DNA from: CAYREX01 sp964423505
GTDB taxonomy: Bacteria; Fermentibacterota; Fermentibacteria; Fermentibacterales; JCC-6
Direction: 5' to 3'
Length of the DNA stretch: 64,000 nt
NCBI GenBank assembly: GCA_964423505.1
Contig: CAYREX010000001.1
Span: forward strand, 62,001-126,000
Shown: positions 9,509-17,678 of the stretch, one piece after another
Layout: every line of letters begins with the position of its first letter
How positions within the stretch are numbered: position 1 is the first letter of the stretch
The notes under the pieces: model-generated
What the model was told of the DNA's origin: nothing
What the model saw: the letters and a program-made list of their open reading frames with translations, nothing else
Databases searched by the model: none
Program-made: the position numbers and the translations under genes

Positions 9509-9907
9509 CTAATCGGGCCCCGGGCTCTTCCACTTCCTGTAGCGCTCCAGGTCCTGCTCGATGGCCTTCAGGCAGACGCCGAGGACCATGGCGTCGTCGA
9601 CAAGCCCCACTCCCGGGATGAAGTCGGGTACGATGTCGACAGGGTTCAGGACGTACATGAGCGCCGTGGTCACGGCAGCCACCGTCCACCAGGGTATCTT
9701 CCTGTAGCTGCCCTTCATGTAGTCGCGGAGCAATGACATGAGGATCCTGAAGTCCCTGATGAAGCGGCCGAGCGGGCCGCCGGAGGAGAACCTGCGCTCT
9801 ATCTCGTCCGCCCTGGACACCACTCGCTCCAGGTCGTCCTCGCCGACCTCCCTGACGCCCCGCTCCAGGACCCTGGAGGCCTCCCGCCTGGATATCCTCT
9901 GCTTCAA
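9509..9907 (-). CDS. DUF1232 family small membrane protein
   Basis: 132 residues starting at TTG (9905-9907) with AGGGAGGTG six bases upstream. The core YVLNPVDIVPDFIPGVGLVDD, beginning about residue 88, is the DUF1232 (YkvA-like) signature: one hydrophobic helix (WWTVAAVTTALMYVL) running into a conserved N/SPxDxxPDxxPxxGxxDD loop. The N-terminal 80 residues are charged and helical. Function is unknown for the family. It probably has its own promoter and is followed on the same strand by DUF445. Its C-terminal 95 bases are duplicated at 6946-7040. Confidence 0.85.
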   Translation of the reverse strand: MKQRISRREASRVLERGVREVGEDDLERVVSRADEIERRFSSGGPLGRFIRDFRILMSLLRDYMKGSYRKIPWWTVAAVTTALMYVLNPVDIVPDFIPGVGLVDDAMVLGVCLKAIEQDLERYRKWKSPGPD

Positions 9908-9948
9908 GGGTGCACCTCCCTCCCGGCTCCTTCCCGAATCTGCAACAG

Positions 9949-10004
9949 CCGGCCGCCCGTGTCAGTCCGCATATCCGTAAGCGCAGCGGCAGCCGGGCGG
10001 CCGG
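9949..10004. other. Inverted repeat, possible hairpin upstream of HEAT gene
   Basis: CCGGCCGCCCG at 9949-9959 is the exact reverse complement of CGGGCGGCCGG at 9994-10004, separated by 34 bases. It lies in the divergent gap between the DUF1232 gene and the HEAT-repeat gene. There is no T-run, so a terminator role is doubtful. It could be chance in such GC-rich DNA. Confidence 0.3.
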
Positions 10005-10161
10005 GGCTTTCCATCGGACACTGTCGGACCGGGAACTCCGGATGTTCCGGCGTTGAGCAGGACTTTGCCCCGGGTCAGGCTTCATGCGGGGAAGTACGCT
10101 TGACCGCGCTATGAGCGCGCGCATATTCATGGCGAGGGTTCACTTCAGGACAGGGGGCGAC

Positions 10162-12807
10162 ATGCCCTCGGGCAACGACGCAGGCAGGACGGCGAAGCGG
10201 CTGATGGCCGCGGTCGGCTCCGCGGAGGATGCGGAGGGACGCACCAGAGCGCTTGCCGGCTTCCTCTCCGACCTGGAGCCCGGCGCGGCCACCTCCGTGA
10301 TAGACCACCTGGTTCGGGAGTCCTGCGAGCTGCCCGACGCGGGTCTGGCGTTCCTGACGCTGCTCGACTACAACGCGCTGAAGATGGCCGCCGGGGAGTG
10401 GGAGTGGGACGAGCTCGCCTCCCGCCTGCGGGAGGAGCTGCCCGAGCTGCACAGGGTGTGGCGCTCCATCAGCGGCCTCTCCGGCAATGCCGGGGTCACG
10501 GTGAGGGCCAAGATAGCCCTGCTCATCGAGATACACTACGTGCTCAGCGAGGAGGTCCTGCACGGCGGCACCTCGGGCCTCTCCGAGACCGGGCTGGACA
10601 TCGCCGCGCGCATACTTGGCAAGGGCTCGCCGGAGGACGGCAGCCTGATGGTCTCCGTGAACGACTACCCGGTGGAGTGCCGCAAGCCGCTCCGGGAGAT
10701 ACTGACGGAGCTGGACTTCATCGAGCGTCAGCCCGGCGTCTTCAGGTTCACGTTCTCCCGCAGCATGCTCGAGACGGTCTCCTCGGGTAAGAGCCTGGCC
10801 TCCCACAAGGGCACCACGAAGCTCTCCCAGGCCCTGGCCAGCAGGTCGGCGGAGAACGTCGTGAAGCGTCTGGAGCTGATGGTGCGGACAATGCAGATGT
10901 TCCCGTCGGACCATCCCTCGATAGGCCCGGCGGTGGAGTCCCTGCTGAGCATGCTCGGGAAGTTCCTTCAGGAGAGCGACATGGTGACCATCACCGTGGT
11001 GGGCGAGTCGGTGATGGTGAACGACACCCGGGTGAAGCGGAGCAGTCGCGCTGTCATGGAGCTCATCCAGGGCCTCGTCGACCGGAAGATAAGCAGCATC
11101 TCCTTCTCGAAGGACGTCACTGCGGATGAGCTGCTGGGCTTCGCCGCCATCTTCAACAGACCCCCCGGGTACATAGCGGAGCACGGCGGGTTCTCCCGGA
11201 TGCTGGAGCTGAAGGAGATCCGCAGCATCTCGGTCAACCGCTTCCACTACGAGCTGATATCCGGCGACGAGCAGGAGGGGCCGGCCACCCTCGGCGCCAG
11301 GGAGGCGGCCCTGGAGGACGCCATCTTCTCGGAGCTGCTCCACCGCCTGGAGTCCGGAGAGGACCTGGGCTCCATCTCGGCCCGGAAGATAGGCCGGGCG
11401 CTGCAGGAGATACTAACCGAGGGCTCCGGCGACCGGCGAAAGCAGAGGGGCCTGCTCGCGCGCTTTATGGCGGCTCTGGACCCCTCCCTGCTGGAGGGCG
11501 GCCTGCTCGGCAGCGCCGAGGTGCAGAGGAGCATGTCCTGGTCGGCGATGCGCAAGATCATCACCGGCCACCTCTCCAAGCTCACCTCACGCAACTCGGA
11601 GGTCCGGCACCGCTCGGCGGACGTGCTGCGGGACATGGCGGTGGCCGCCGTGGAGCGGGGCAAGGACAACACGGTCCTGCAGGTGGTCGAGACGGTATCC
11701 AAGGCCATCGAGAAGGAGCGGGACCCGGACGTGCTCTTCCTGCTGGTCTCGGTGATAGGGAGCATCGTTCAGGCCCTGGTCTCGCGTGGGATGATGTCGA
11801 TCGCCGTGGAGTCGACGAACGTCATCAGGCGGCTGCAGAAGGGGCACTACAAGACGCAGGAGGTTGACGCCGCCCGGGTGCGCGCCCTCGCGGAGTTCAG
11901 ACGGAGGATGGACACCGCCATGGCCGCAGGGCCCCTGGTGGACATGCTTCTCGCCGAGGACGAGGTCTCCTCCCGGGAGGCGAGGAAGCTGCTCCGGGTG
12001 ATGCCCTGCACCAACGTCGTCTCCAGGCTGACGGAGGTCTTCAGGGAGGACGACAGGCACAGGAGAGCCAGGGCCTTCAGGGAGCTGGTGCGCCTTGGCG
12101 AGAGGGCCCTGCCGCAGCTCCGCGCCTGGCTCGAGGAGCTGGGCGAGGCGGGAGGCGTCCTCCGGGACCAGGAGACCGGGATGCTGGCCGACGGCGACTG
12201 GTACGTGACCCGGAACGTCATCCAGGCGGTGCGGGACATCGGGAGCGGCGAATGCGACCGGGTGCTCGAGGGACTCTGCGCCGACCCGGACCCGAGGATA
12301 CGGCGGGAGGGCCTCTCGGCGCTGGCCAGGAGGAGCCCCGGGGAGGCCTGCGGCATGTCGCTGCAGCTCCTCCGCGACCAGGACCCGGAGGTGGCCGGCC
12401 TGGCCCTGGACATAGTCTCCCCGATGGCCGCCGAGGACCCGCGCTACGTGCACGCGATGCTGGAGGCCTTCTGCCGGAACCCCGGCGTGAGGCGGAAGGT
12501 GATGAAGGTCCTGGTGGACCTGGGCCCCGACCGGGAGGTAATGGAGCTGCTGCTCCGGGAGCTGGGGGAGGTTGGCGAGGAGCTGCCGTTCGGGTGCCCG
12601 CAGCTGGCCTCGGGGGCCATGCGCATACTCGGGATGCACGGCGGCGAGCGGGAGCTTACGGCGTTGGAGGGCTACCTGGAGAGGGTCACCGGCGGCTTCC
12701 TGAAGAAGTCCCGGGTGGACGGCCGGGTCATCTCGGCGGCCACCAGGGCCAGGGACTCGATCAGGTCCCGCCTGGGCCCCCGGGAGGAGCCTGCCGCGGG
12801 GGACTAG
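10162..12807 (+). CDS. HEAT-repeat protein, cytosolic
   Basis: About 881 residues from the ATG at 10162, chosen because it follows ACAGGGGGCGAC; an in-frame ATG at 10084 has no ribosome site. There is no signal peptide or membrane segment. Three parts are visible: an N-terminal helical region, a middle domain (around MQMFPSDHPSIGPAVESL, then VVGESVMVNDTRVKRSS) that recalls the middle part of HEAT-type proteins of delta-proteobacteria, and C-terminal HEAT-like helical pairs (PRIRREGLSALARRSPGEA; DPEVAGLALDIVSPMAAEDP). HEAT solenoids are protein-binding scaffolds; the partner is unknown. The gene stands alone on the plus strand, and its TAG stop overlaps the stop of the convergent gene. The general fold is well supported, the job is not. 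Confidence 0.7.
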   Translation: MPSGNDAGRTAKRLMAAVGSAEDAEGRTRALAGFLSDLEPGAATSVIDHLVRESCELPDAGLAFLTLLDYNALKMAAGEWEWDELASRLREELPELHRVWRSISGLSGNAGVTVRAKIALLIEIHYVLSEEVLHGGTSGLSETGLDIAARILGKGSPEDGSLMVSVNDYPVECRKPLREILTELDFIERQPGVFRFTFSRSMLETVSSGKSLASHKGTTKLSQALASRSAENVVKRLELMVRTMQMFPSDHPSIGPAVESLLSMLGKFLQESDMVTITVVGESVMVNDTRVKRSSRAVMELIQGLVDRKISSISFSKDVTADELLGFAAIFNRPPGYIAEHGGFSRMLELKEIRSISVNRFHYELISGDEQEGPATLGAREAALEDAIFSELLHRLESGEDLGSISARKIGRALQEILTEGSGDRRKQRGLLARFMAALDPSLLEGGLLGSAEVQRSMSWSAMRKIITGHLSKLTSRNSEVRHRSADVLRDMAVAAVERGKDNTVLQVVETVSKAIEKERDPDVLFLLVSVIGSIVQALVSRGMMSIAVESTNVIRRLQKGHYKTQEVDAARVRALAEFRRRMDTAMAAGPLVDMLLAEDEVSSREARKLLRVMPCTNVVSRLTEVFREDDRHRRARAFRELVRLGERALPQLRAWLEELGEAGGVLRDQETGMLADGDWYVTRNVIQAVRDIGSGECDRVLEGLCADPDPRIRREGLSALARRSPGEACGMSLQLLRDQDPEVAGLALDIVSPMAAEDPRYVHAMLEAFCRNPGVRRKVMKVLVDLGPDREVMELLLRELGEVGEELPFGCPQLASGAMRILGMHGGERELTALEGYLERVTGGFLKKSRVDGRVISAATRARDSIRSRLGPREEPAAGD

Positions 12808-13238
12808 TAGTCCAGCTCACGCACCTCTGTCCTGGCCCACATCTCCTCCATCCACTCCTCCTCGGTGAGGGTCTCGGTGGAGTCGCTCAGCCAGAAGACG
12901 TCCTCCATCGGGATGCGGAACCACATGTCCCCGAAGGAGACGGCCACGTCCGAGGCGTCCCAGGGCATCTCGTAGTCGACGCCGCTGGCGATGGCATAGA
13001 CGCCTACGAGGGCGGTCTCGTCCTCCTCGTCGCCCTCCCATCCGCCCCCAAGGGCCACGAAGACCACCAGGTGGTCGTCCGGCCCGTCTATGCTGACGTA
13101 GCTCTCCCGGTCCAGGTGCTCCATCACCAGGTCGCTCACGAGCTGCGCGGAGCGCTCGTAGCGGGTGTCAGGGTGCACGTCGGCGACCGCGGGGACCGCC
13201 AGGAGAAGCACCGCCGCGATGGCTGCAGCCTTGCTCAT
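12804..13238 (-). CDS. Small secreted protein of unknown function
   Basis: 144 residues. The N-terminus MSKAAAIAAVLLLAVPAVA is a clear Sec signal peptide with an AVA-type cleavage site before DVHPD. The mature protein is acidic, with WEGDEEDETALVGVYAIA and LTEEEWMEEMW as notable stretches, and no known domain. It starts one base after the stop of the lipoprotein gene upstream (TGA-G-ATG) with GGAG embedded in the end of that gene, so it is translationally coupled to the Mre11/Rad50-like operon. Its stop shares the ACTAGT palindrome with the stop of the convergent HEAT gene. I do not recognise the family. Confidence 0.65.
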   Translation of the reverse strand: MSKAAAIAAVLLLAVPAVADVHPDTRYERSAQLVSDLVMEHLDRESYVSIDGPDDHLVVFVALGGGWEGDEEDETALVGVYAIASGVDYEMPWDASDVAVSFGDMWFRIPMEDVFWLSDSTETLTEEEWMEEMWARTEVRELDY

Positions 13239-13239
13239 C

Positions 13240-13587
13240 TCATCTCCATTCCATGCCGGTGGCCTGGTAATGGCTCACCTCGCCGTCGGTAACCTCCACG
13301 GTCGCGTACGCCCCGCCCTCCCCGGGGGTCATCCCGGGGGAGAAGAAGATGACCCGATAGACCCGGGCCCCGCCTACCTGCTCGGCCAGTGAGAGGGCGG
13401 CCTCGTGCAGCTCCTCCGGGGTGGGGGGCTGCCGGAGGTCAGACTCGACCGTCACGTTGCAGTACTCGGCGGCCCGGAGCACGTCCGTCACCTCGTAGCC
13501 GGGGACGCCCGGCGGCGCGTCCCCGCTGCAGGCCGCCATCAGCAGCAGCGCGGCGGACAGGACGGAGCAGCAGCGGCACCGCATCAT
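13240..13587 (-). CDS. Small lipoprotein of unknown function
   Basis: 115 residues beginning ATGATG at 13587, overlapping the TGA of the preceding YhaN-like gene (ATGA overlap). The N-terminus MMRCRCCSVLSAALLLMAAC is a lipoprotein signal with the lipidated Cys at residue 20. The mature part contains RVYRVIFFSPGMTPGEGG and YATVEVTDGEVSHYQATG, which looks like a small alpha/beta domain. I recognise no family. It lies between the YhaN-like ATPase and a secreted protein, so two exported proteins ride on a DNA-repair-type operon. That may be simple read-through or a real link. Confidence 0.6.
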   Translation of the reverse strand: MMRCRCCSVLSAALLLMAACSGDAPPGVPGYEVTDVLRAAEYCNVTVESDLRQPPTPEELHEAALSLAEQVGGARVYRVIFFSPGMTPGEGGAYATVEVTDGEVSHYQATGMEWR

Positions 13588-15680
13588 CCCAGCTCCATGC
13601 TCCTGAACCTGCCACCCAGGCCCTCGCCGGCCTTCATGAAGAGGTTCCGGAGGTGGTAGTCGACGCAGAAGTAGAAGACCTGCCAGCCGCTGTTGACCAG
13701 CCCGAGGGTGTAGTTGACCATCCTGGTGCGCCTGTTCCAGTCGGAGTGCTGGAAGGCGTCGTCCAGCAGGAGGAATGCGTTGTCCTTCATCACCATCGAG
13801 GCGAAGGCGGTCCTGAGGGCGAGGTAGACCTGCTCCCGTGCGCCGGTGCTCAGGGCGGCCAGCGGGTAGAGCTCCCCCTCTCTCGTCGCGAGCACCAGCC
13901 TGCGCTCCTCGTCCATGCATATGCCGGTGTAGTGGGAGGTGACCTTGCGGATGGCCTCGGAGAGGACAGGCTCCTCCAGGCCCCTGTCGATGAGCTCCCC
14001 CTCCTCCGCGCGGAGGTCCCTGATGACGTTCATGACGGCCACCTGCGCGGTCATGGAGGCCATGACCTGGCGGTGCCTCGACTCCTTGGCGTCGCGCAGG
14101 TCGCGGAGGGCGGTCACCAGGTCCTCCATGGAGTCTGTCATCTTCCTGCCGGTGAGCCCCTTGATCTCCGCCTTCAGCTCGCTCAGGTCGTCGCCGAGGC
14201 GCTCTATCTCCTCCTCGACGTCCTCCAGCTCCGCGGTCAGCCTCTGCTCCCTGTCCGGGTCCCACTCCACCCCGGGGCTCTGCTCGATGTAGGCCTCGGA
14301 GGGTACGTTGAGCCGGTCCAGCTCGCTCTGCATCGAGGCTATGGTATCGTCTGCGTCGTCCAGCTCGGCACGCATCTCCCTGAGCCTCTCGTTCCACTCG
14401 TCGGAGTCTCCGGACTCCTGAGAGTAGAGGTCGAAGAATGCGGCAATCGCCTTCTCGGAAGCCTCTATGCTCGCCTCTATCTCCCGCAGTTGACCCCGTC
14501 TGTCTTCGGCGATGGCCTCGGCGCCCCGCAGCGTCTCTATCCTGCTGCGCAGGTCGGCGCTGCTCGTGAGAGGCTCATCGAACTTCTCACGGTACTCCGA
14601 GTCGAGGCGCTCCAGCTCCTCGGTGCGGCCGGCGTCCCTGGCCGCCTTCGCGGCGCTGGCGGCGTACATGACCAGAAAGGCCACCGAGGCCGCGGCGCCG
14701 GCGATGACCGCCGCCGGTATGCCTATCACCCCGCAGACGGCGGACCCGGCGAGCAGGGCGATGCCTATCCAGAGCAGGAAGCTCTTGGCCCCCTGGGCCG
14801 CCATGCCCAGGGTGTGCTGCTCGTAGGTCTCCAGGGCACCCTCGGCCCACCTGCGGAGGGAGGTATCCCGCTCCAGCTCCTCGATACGCCACTTGGTGTT
14901 GTTCCTGTCCGCCCAGAGGCCGAAGAGGTTCTTCATCTCGCCGCTTATACGCGTCTGTTCGTCACGGTCCGGCAGGAGGCTCCTCTCCTTCTTCCGCTCG
15001 CGCAGCTCCGAGTCCAGCCGGTAGGCCGCGTGCCTCTTGGCCCTCCGGACCAGCCCGAGCTCGTTCTCCAGCTCGACCTTCGCGCGCCTGCGCTCGCGGA
15101 GCCTCGTCCTGGCGTCGCTGGCGTCCACCCTCTCCAGCAGCCCGTCGATGGTGGCCATCTCCTCCTCGAGCTGCAGGCGGGCCTTCTCCTCGGCTGCACC
15201 AGCGTGAACCTGGATTATGCCGTCCTCGACGTAGGCGCTGTGCATCCTCCCGGATACCCTGCCCTCCACCTGGTCCAGGGTCTTCTCGCCTGAGAGGACG
15301 CTCTTCAGGGTCACGTCGCCCACTCCGTCGGCAGAGGTGGCGGAGAGCTCCGTCTCGCCAGCCCTCACAACCAGCAGCCTCGAGAGGTCGGGCGGCAGGC
15401 CGGTAACCTCCTCCCAGTCCTCTCCAAGGCTCTTCCCGGTCCTGGTGAGCCTGGTCTGGCCCTCCTCCAGGCCGGAGAGCATTACGTGGCCCTTGGGCTT
15501 CCAGTCCCGGCCGGTGACCACCGGCCTCCTGAAGAGGAAGTCGCAGACGGCCTCTACTATGTAGGTCTTGCCTGTCTCGTTGCGGCCGTAGACGAGGTTC
15601 AGGTCCGTCGCCTCCAGGTGGAAGTCGCGGGAAAGAGGGCCGTCAGCCTTCACGAGGATGCCGTCTATCCTCACCGGCAT
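13584..15680 (-). CDS. Rad50/SbcC-like ATPase of the YhaN type
   Basis: 698 residues. Walker A GRNETGKT is at 32-39. The ABC signature LSTGAREQVYLALR (~606-619) and Walker B FLLLDDAFQHSD (~632) close the ATPase at the C-terminus. The two halves are joined by long charged coiled coils. As in YhaN proteins, a hydrophobic stretch interrupts the coil (~293-345, with FLLWIGIALLAGSAVCGVI and AAVIAGAAASVAFLVMYAA), which may anchor it to the membrane. No Cys-x-x-Cys zinc hook is visible. It follows the Mre11/YhaO-like gene with a one-base gap, the usual pairing. The pair is expected to act as an ATP-dependent nuclease complex on DNA ends. Being shorter than SbcC (about 1000 residues) also favours the YhaN class. 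Confidence 0.85.
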   Translation of the reverse strand: MPVRIDGILVKADGPLSRDFHLEATDLNLVYGRNETGKTYIVEAVCDFLFRRPVVTGRDWKPKGHVMLSGLEEGQTRLTRTGKSLGEDWEEVTGLPPDLSRLLVVRAGETELSATSADGVGDVTLKSVLSGEKTLDQVEGRVSGRMHSAYVEDGIIQVHAGAAEEKARLQLEEEMATIDGLLERVDASDARTRLRERRRAKVELENELGLVRRAKRHAAYRLDSELRERKKERSLLPDRDEQTRISGEMKNLFGLWADRNNTKWRIEELERDTSLRRWAEGALETYEQHTLGMAAQGAKSFLLWIGIALLAGSAVCGVIGIPAAVIAGAAASVAFLVMYAASAAKAARDAGRTEELERLDSEYREKFDEPLTSSADLRSRIETLRGAEAIAEDRRGQLREIEASIEASEKAIAAFFDLYSQESGDSDEWNERLREMRAELDDADDTIASMQSELDRLNVPSEAYIEQSPGVEWDPDREQRLTAELEDVEEEIERLGDDLSELKAEIKGLTGRKMTDSMEDLVTALRDLRDAKESRHRQVMASMTAQVAVMNVIRDLRAEEGELIDRGLEEPVLSEAIRKVTSHYTGICMDEERRLVLATREGELYPLAALSTGAREQVYLALRTAFASMVMKDNAFLLLDDAFQHSDWNRRTRMVNYTLGLVNSGWQVFYFCVDYHLRNLFMKAGEGLGGRFRSMELG

Positions 15681-15681
15681 G

Positions 15682-16734
15682 TCAGCTCCCCTCCCCGTAG
15701 ATGGTCAGCAGGGCGCTCTCCAGCGCCTCCTGGTAGTCGACCCCGACCTCTTCCGCCAGGGTCTTCAGCTCCTTCCGCACGCGGGAGGAGATGGTCTCCA
15801 GCCTCTCGTCCTCGCTGAGATGCAGCTCCGACAGGTCGTATTCCTCGTCGTAGAGGCGGAACCCGCCCAGCTCCTTCTGCAGTATCTCCCCGACGGCGCT
15901 CCTGTCGCTGGTGAAGCCGCTCACCTTCACCCTGAGCCTCACCTTTGCCCTCTCGCGCGGGCTCAGGCTCCAGGCGGAGACCCGCTCCACCAGGTTGCGT
16001 CGCAGCTTGTCCAGCCCCTCGCGGCCCGGCATGCAGACGAAGCGCTCGTTGAAGAAGAGCACCTTCGAGTCCACGGAGACGGAACGGACCTCGCCGGTCT
16101 CCGGGCGGAGCACGACGAAGCGTCTCCTCCCGGTCTCGGTGATGTCCATGCCGCAGGGGGAGCCGGGGTAGATGACCCTCCCCTCCTCCCCCTCAACCGG
16201 CTCGTGAATGTGGCCGAGGATGGCCCGCTCCGGGTTGAACCTGCGGAGGTCGGCCCTTGTCAGGGGCATGTAGGTGCCCCTCTCGTAGGGGTTCCTGGCC
16301 CTGAGACCACCGTAGTAGTCGCCGTGACCGACGAGGAACCAGCGCTCTCTCCGGAGCCTCTCCGCCTGGTCGGCCATGGCCTCGCCCATGGTGGTACCGT
16401 CCCGGTAAGGCACGAAGAGGAACTTGACGCCCGCCAGCCTGTAGGTGGTCGGCCTGTTGTGGACGGTCACGTTGGAGGCGCTGAAGAGCCTGGAGTTGAG
16501 CCCGGGGTCGTGGTTGCCCGGGATTATGTGTATCTCGGTGCCGTGGTGCCTGTGGCAGAGCGACTCCATCTCCGCCGGGTTGGTCACCCCACTGTCGAAG
16601 AGGTCGCCGGCGATGACCAGCGTGGCCACGCCCTCCTCCTCCAGCCTGCCCAGTATGTCGTCCAGCGCGGCAAGCCTCTCCGGGTGGTCTCCGCCGGAGG
16701 CCAGGTGGACATCGGCGGTGAAAGCTACCCTCAT
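15682..16734 (-). CDS. Mre11/SbcD-like (YhaO type) DNA phosphoesterase
   Basis: 350 residues, ATG at 16734 with GGAGGTGACGG upstream. Calcineurin-like metal ligands are all visible: D8 and H10 in FTADVH, GDLFD around 43-47, GNHD at 73-76, then VGHGDYYG and ILGHIHEP. The family cuts DNA as Mn-dependent exo/endonuclease in complex with a Rad50-type ATPase, encoded directly downstream. The C-terminal ~100 residues include a capping region with LRVKVSGFTSDRSAVGEIL. It is first in a four-gene minus-strand operon ending in a lipoprotein and a secreted protein. Confidence 0.88.
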   Translation of the reverse strand: MRVAFTADVHLASGGDHPERLAALDDILGRLEEEGVATLVIAGDLFDSGVTNPAEMESLCHRHHGTEIHIIPGNHDPGLNSRLFSASNVTVHNRPTTYRLAGVKFLFVPYRDGTTMGEAMADQAERLRRERWFLVGHGDYYGGLRARNPYERGTYMPLTRADLRRFNPERAILGHIHEPVEGEEGRVIYPGSPCGMDITETGRRRFVVLRPETGEVRSVSVDSKVLFFNERFVCMPGREGLDKLRRNLVERVSAWSLSPRERAKVRLRVKVSGFTSDRSAVGEILQKELGGFRLYDEEYDLSELHLSEDERLETISSRVRKELKTLAEEVGVDYQEALESALLTIYGEGS

Positions 16735-16782
16735 CCGTCACCTCCGTGCTCCGCTGTCTACCCGGGGAATCGGCTCCCGTAC

Positions 16783-16803
16783 GGCGGCCGCATGACGGCC
16801 GCC
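16783..16803 (-). terminator. Hairpin downstream of the 16905-17360 gene
   Basis: GGCGGCCG at 16783-16790 pairs with CGGCCGCC at 16796-16803 around a five-base loop. It lies after the end of the minus-strand gene at 16905 and before the Mre11-like gene. No T-run follows, so it is only a possible terminator. Confidence 0.3.
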
Positions 16804-16904
16804 TGCCGGGGGACACTATGTGCACGCGGCGTCTCCGGGTAAAGCGGAGGCGCATCCAGCGGGAGGAGCGGAACGCTTGCCGGGCCCGGTGCGTTAAGGG
16901 CGCC

Positions 16905-17360
16905 TCAGCCCTGCGTGAGGGGTCGCACGGTGCTTCCAGGTGCGGCGCTGCTGCGGCGGGCATGGTCGCCCTCGGCCGCCAGCAGCATCGCTGCCTCGGC
17001 CGTCTCGGTGTCCTCCTCGTCCCCCATGGCGGTGAAGCCCCTGGCGGGGCTGCCCGGGCCGCAGTAGCTGACCTCGTAGGAGCTCACCACGAACCTGGCT
17101 CCGGTGGAGCAGTTGACGACGGTCCTCTCCTCGACCGTGGCGGCATAGAGCCTCTCGCCGGTTGGCAGCTCGAGCGAGTAGCGCCAGACCCGCTCCCTCC
17201 CGCAGCCATCGCCCGTCAGGGGTGCCGCAGGGGGAGCCGCGCCGCAGGCCCCCTGGAGCTCCCGCTGCATCCCGCCGCCGGTACCGGGCAGCGGCTCGGA
17301 CCGGTAGTCCAGCAGGCGCTTGACCAGCGGGGCGGCGCCGGTTTCGCCTTCTACGCTCAT
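16905..17360 (-). CDS. Hypothetical protein, 151 residues
   Basis: ATG at 17360 with GGAGGAACACGGGAC upstream. There is no signal peptide. The centre is rich in Cys and strand-like (VWRYSLELPTGERLYAA, then VNCSTGARFVVSSYEVSYCG), and the C-terminus is low-complexity. No family is recognised. It stands alone, divergent from the sigma-54 activator across a 318-base gap, so regulation by that activator is conceivable. Codon pattern supports coding but evidence is modest. Confidence 0.45.
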   Translation of the reverse strand: MSVEGETGAAPLVKRLLDYRSEPLPGTGGGMQRELQGACGAAPPAAPLTGDGCGRERVWRYSLELPTGERLYAATVEERTVVNCSTGARFVVSSYEVSYCGPGSPARGFTAMGDEEDTETAEAAMLLAAEGDHARRSSAAPGSTVRPLTQG

Positions 17361-17678
17361 GTCCCGTGTTCCTCCGTGAAGCCTGCCATCGGGTTCGGCC
17401 TTCCTGTCCGCATAGTTACGTTTGCGTCTCCCGACGCGCTACCTCGATGCATGATGCTTGCCACAAGCCCCGGGAAACGCATGATTACTGAACGGGCGTA
17501 CACTTACGGCCCTCCGGGGCTCGCATGATGTTGCCGGATGCCGTGGGTTTCCGAGGGGTTCCGGCGGCTTTGCCGTGAGATAATGATGCCGCAGGTCAGA
17601 ATGTGAGCGGGTGCGCGTCGGGGCCGGCTTCGAGACCGGTGCCGGTAGCCGGTGCCGCCGCCGGAAAGGACGCTGCCG
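17361..17678. other. Divergent intergenic region
   Basis: 318 bases between the divergent 151-residue gene and the sigma-54 activator. AGCCCCGG at 17466-17473 and CCGGGGCT at 17514-17521 form an inverted repeat with a 40-base spacer. No convincing -24/-12 sigma-54 promoter was found. No further gene is supported. Confidence 0.4.

Noticed and set aside
13389..15293. Long plus-strand open frame opposite the YhaN-like ATPase
   Set aside because: Antisense shadow; the minus strand has Walker A, signature and Walker B motifs.
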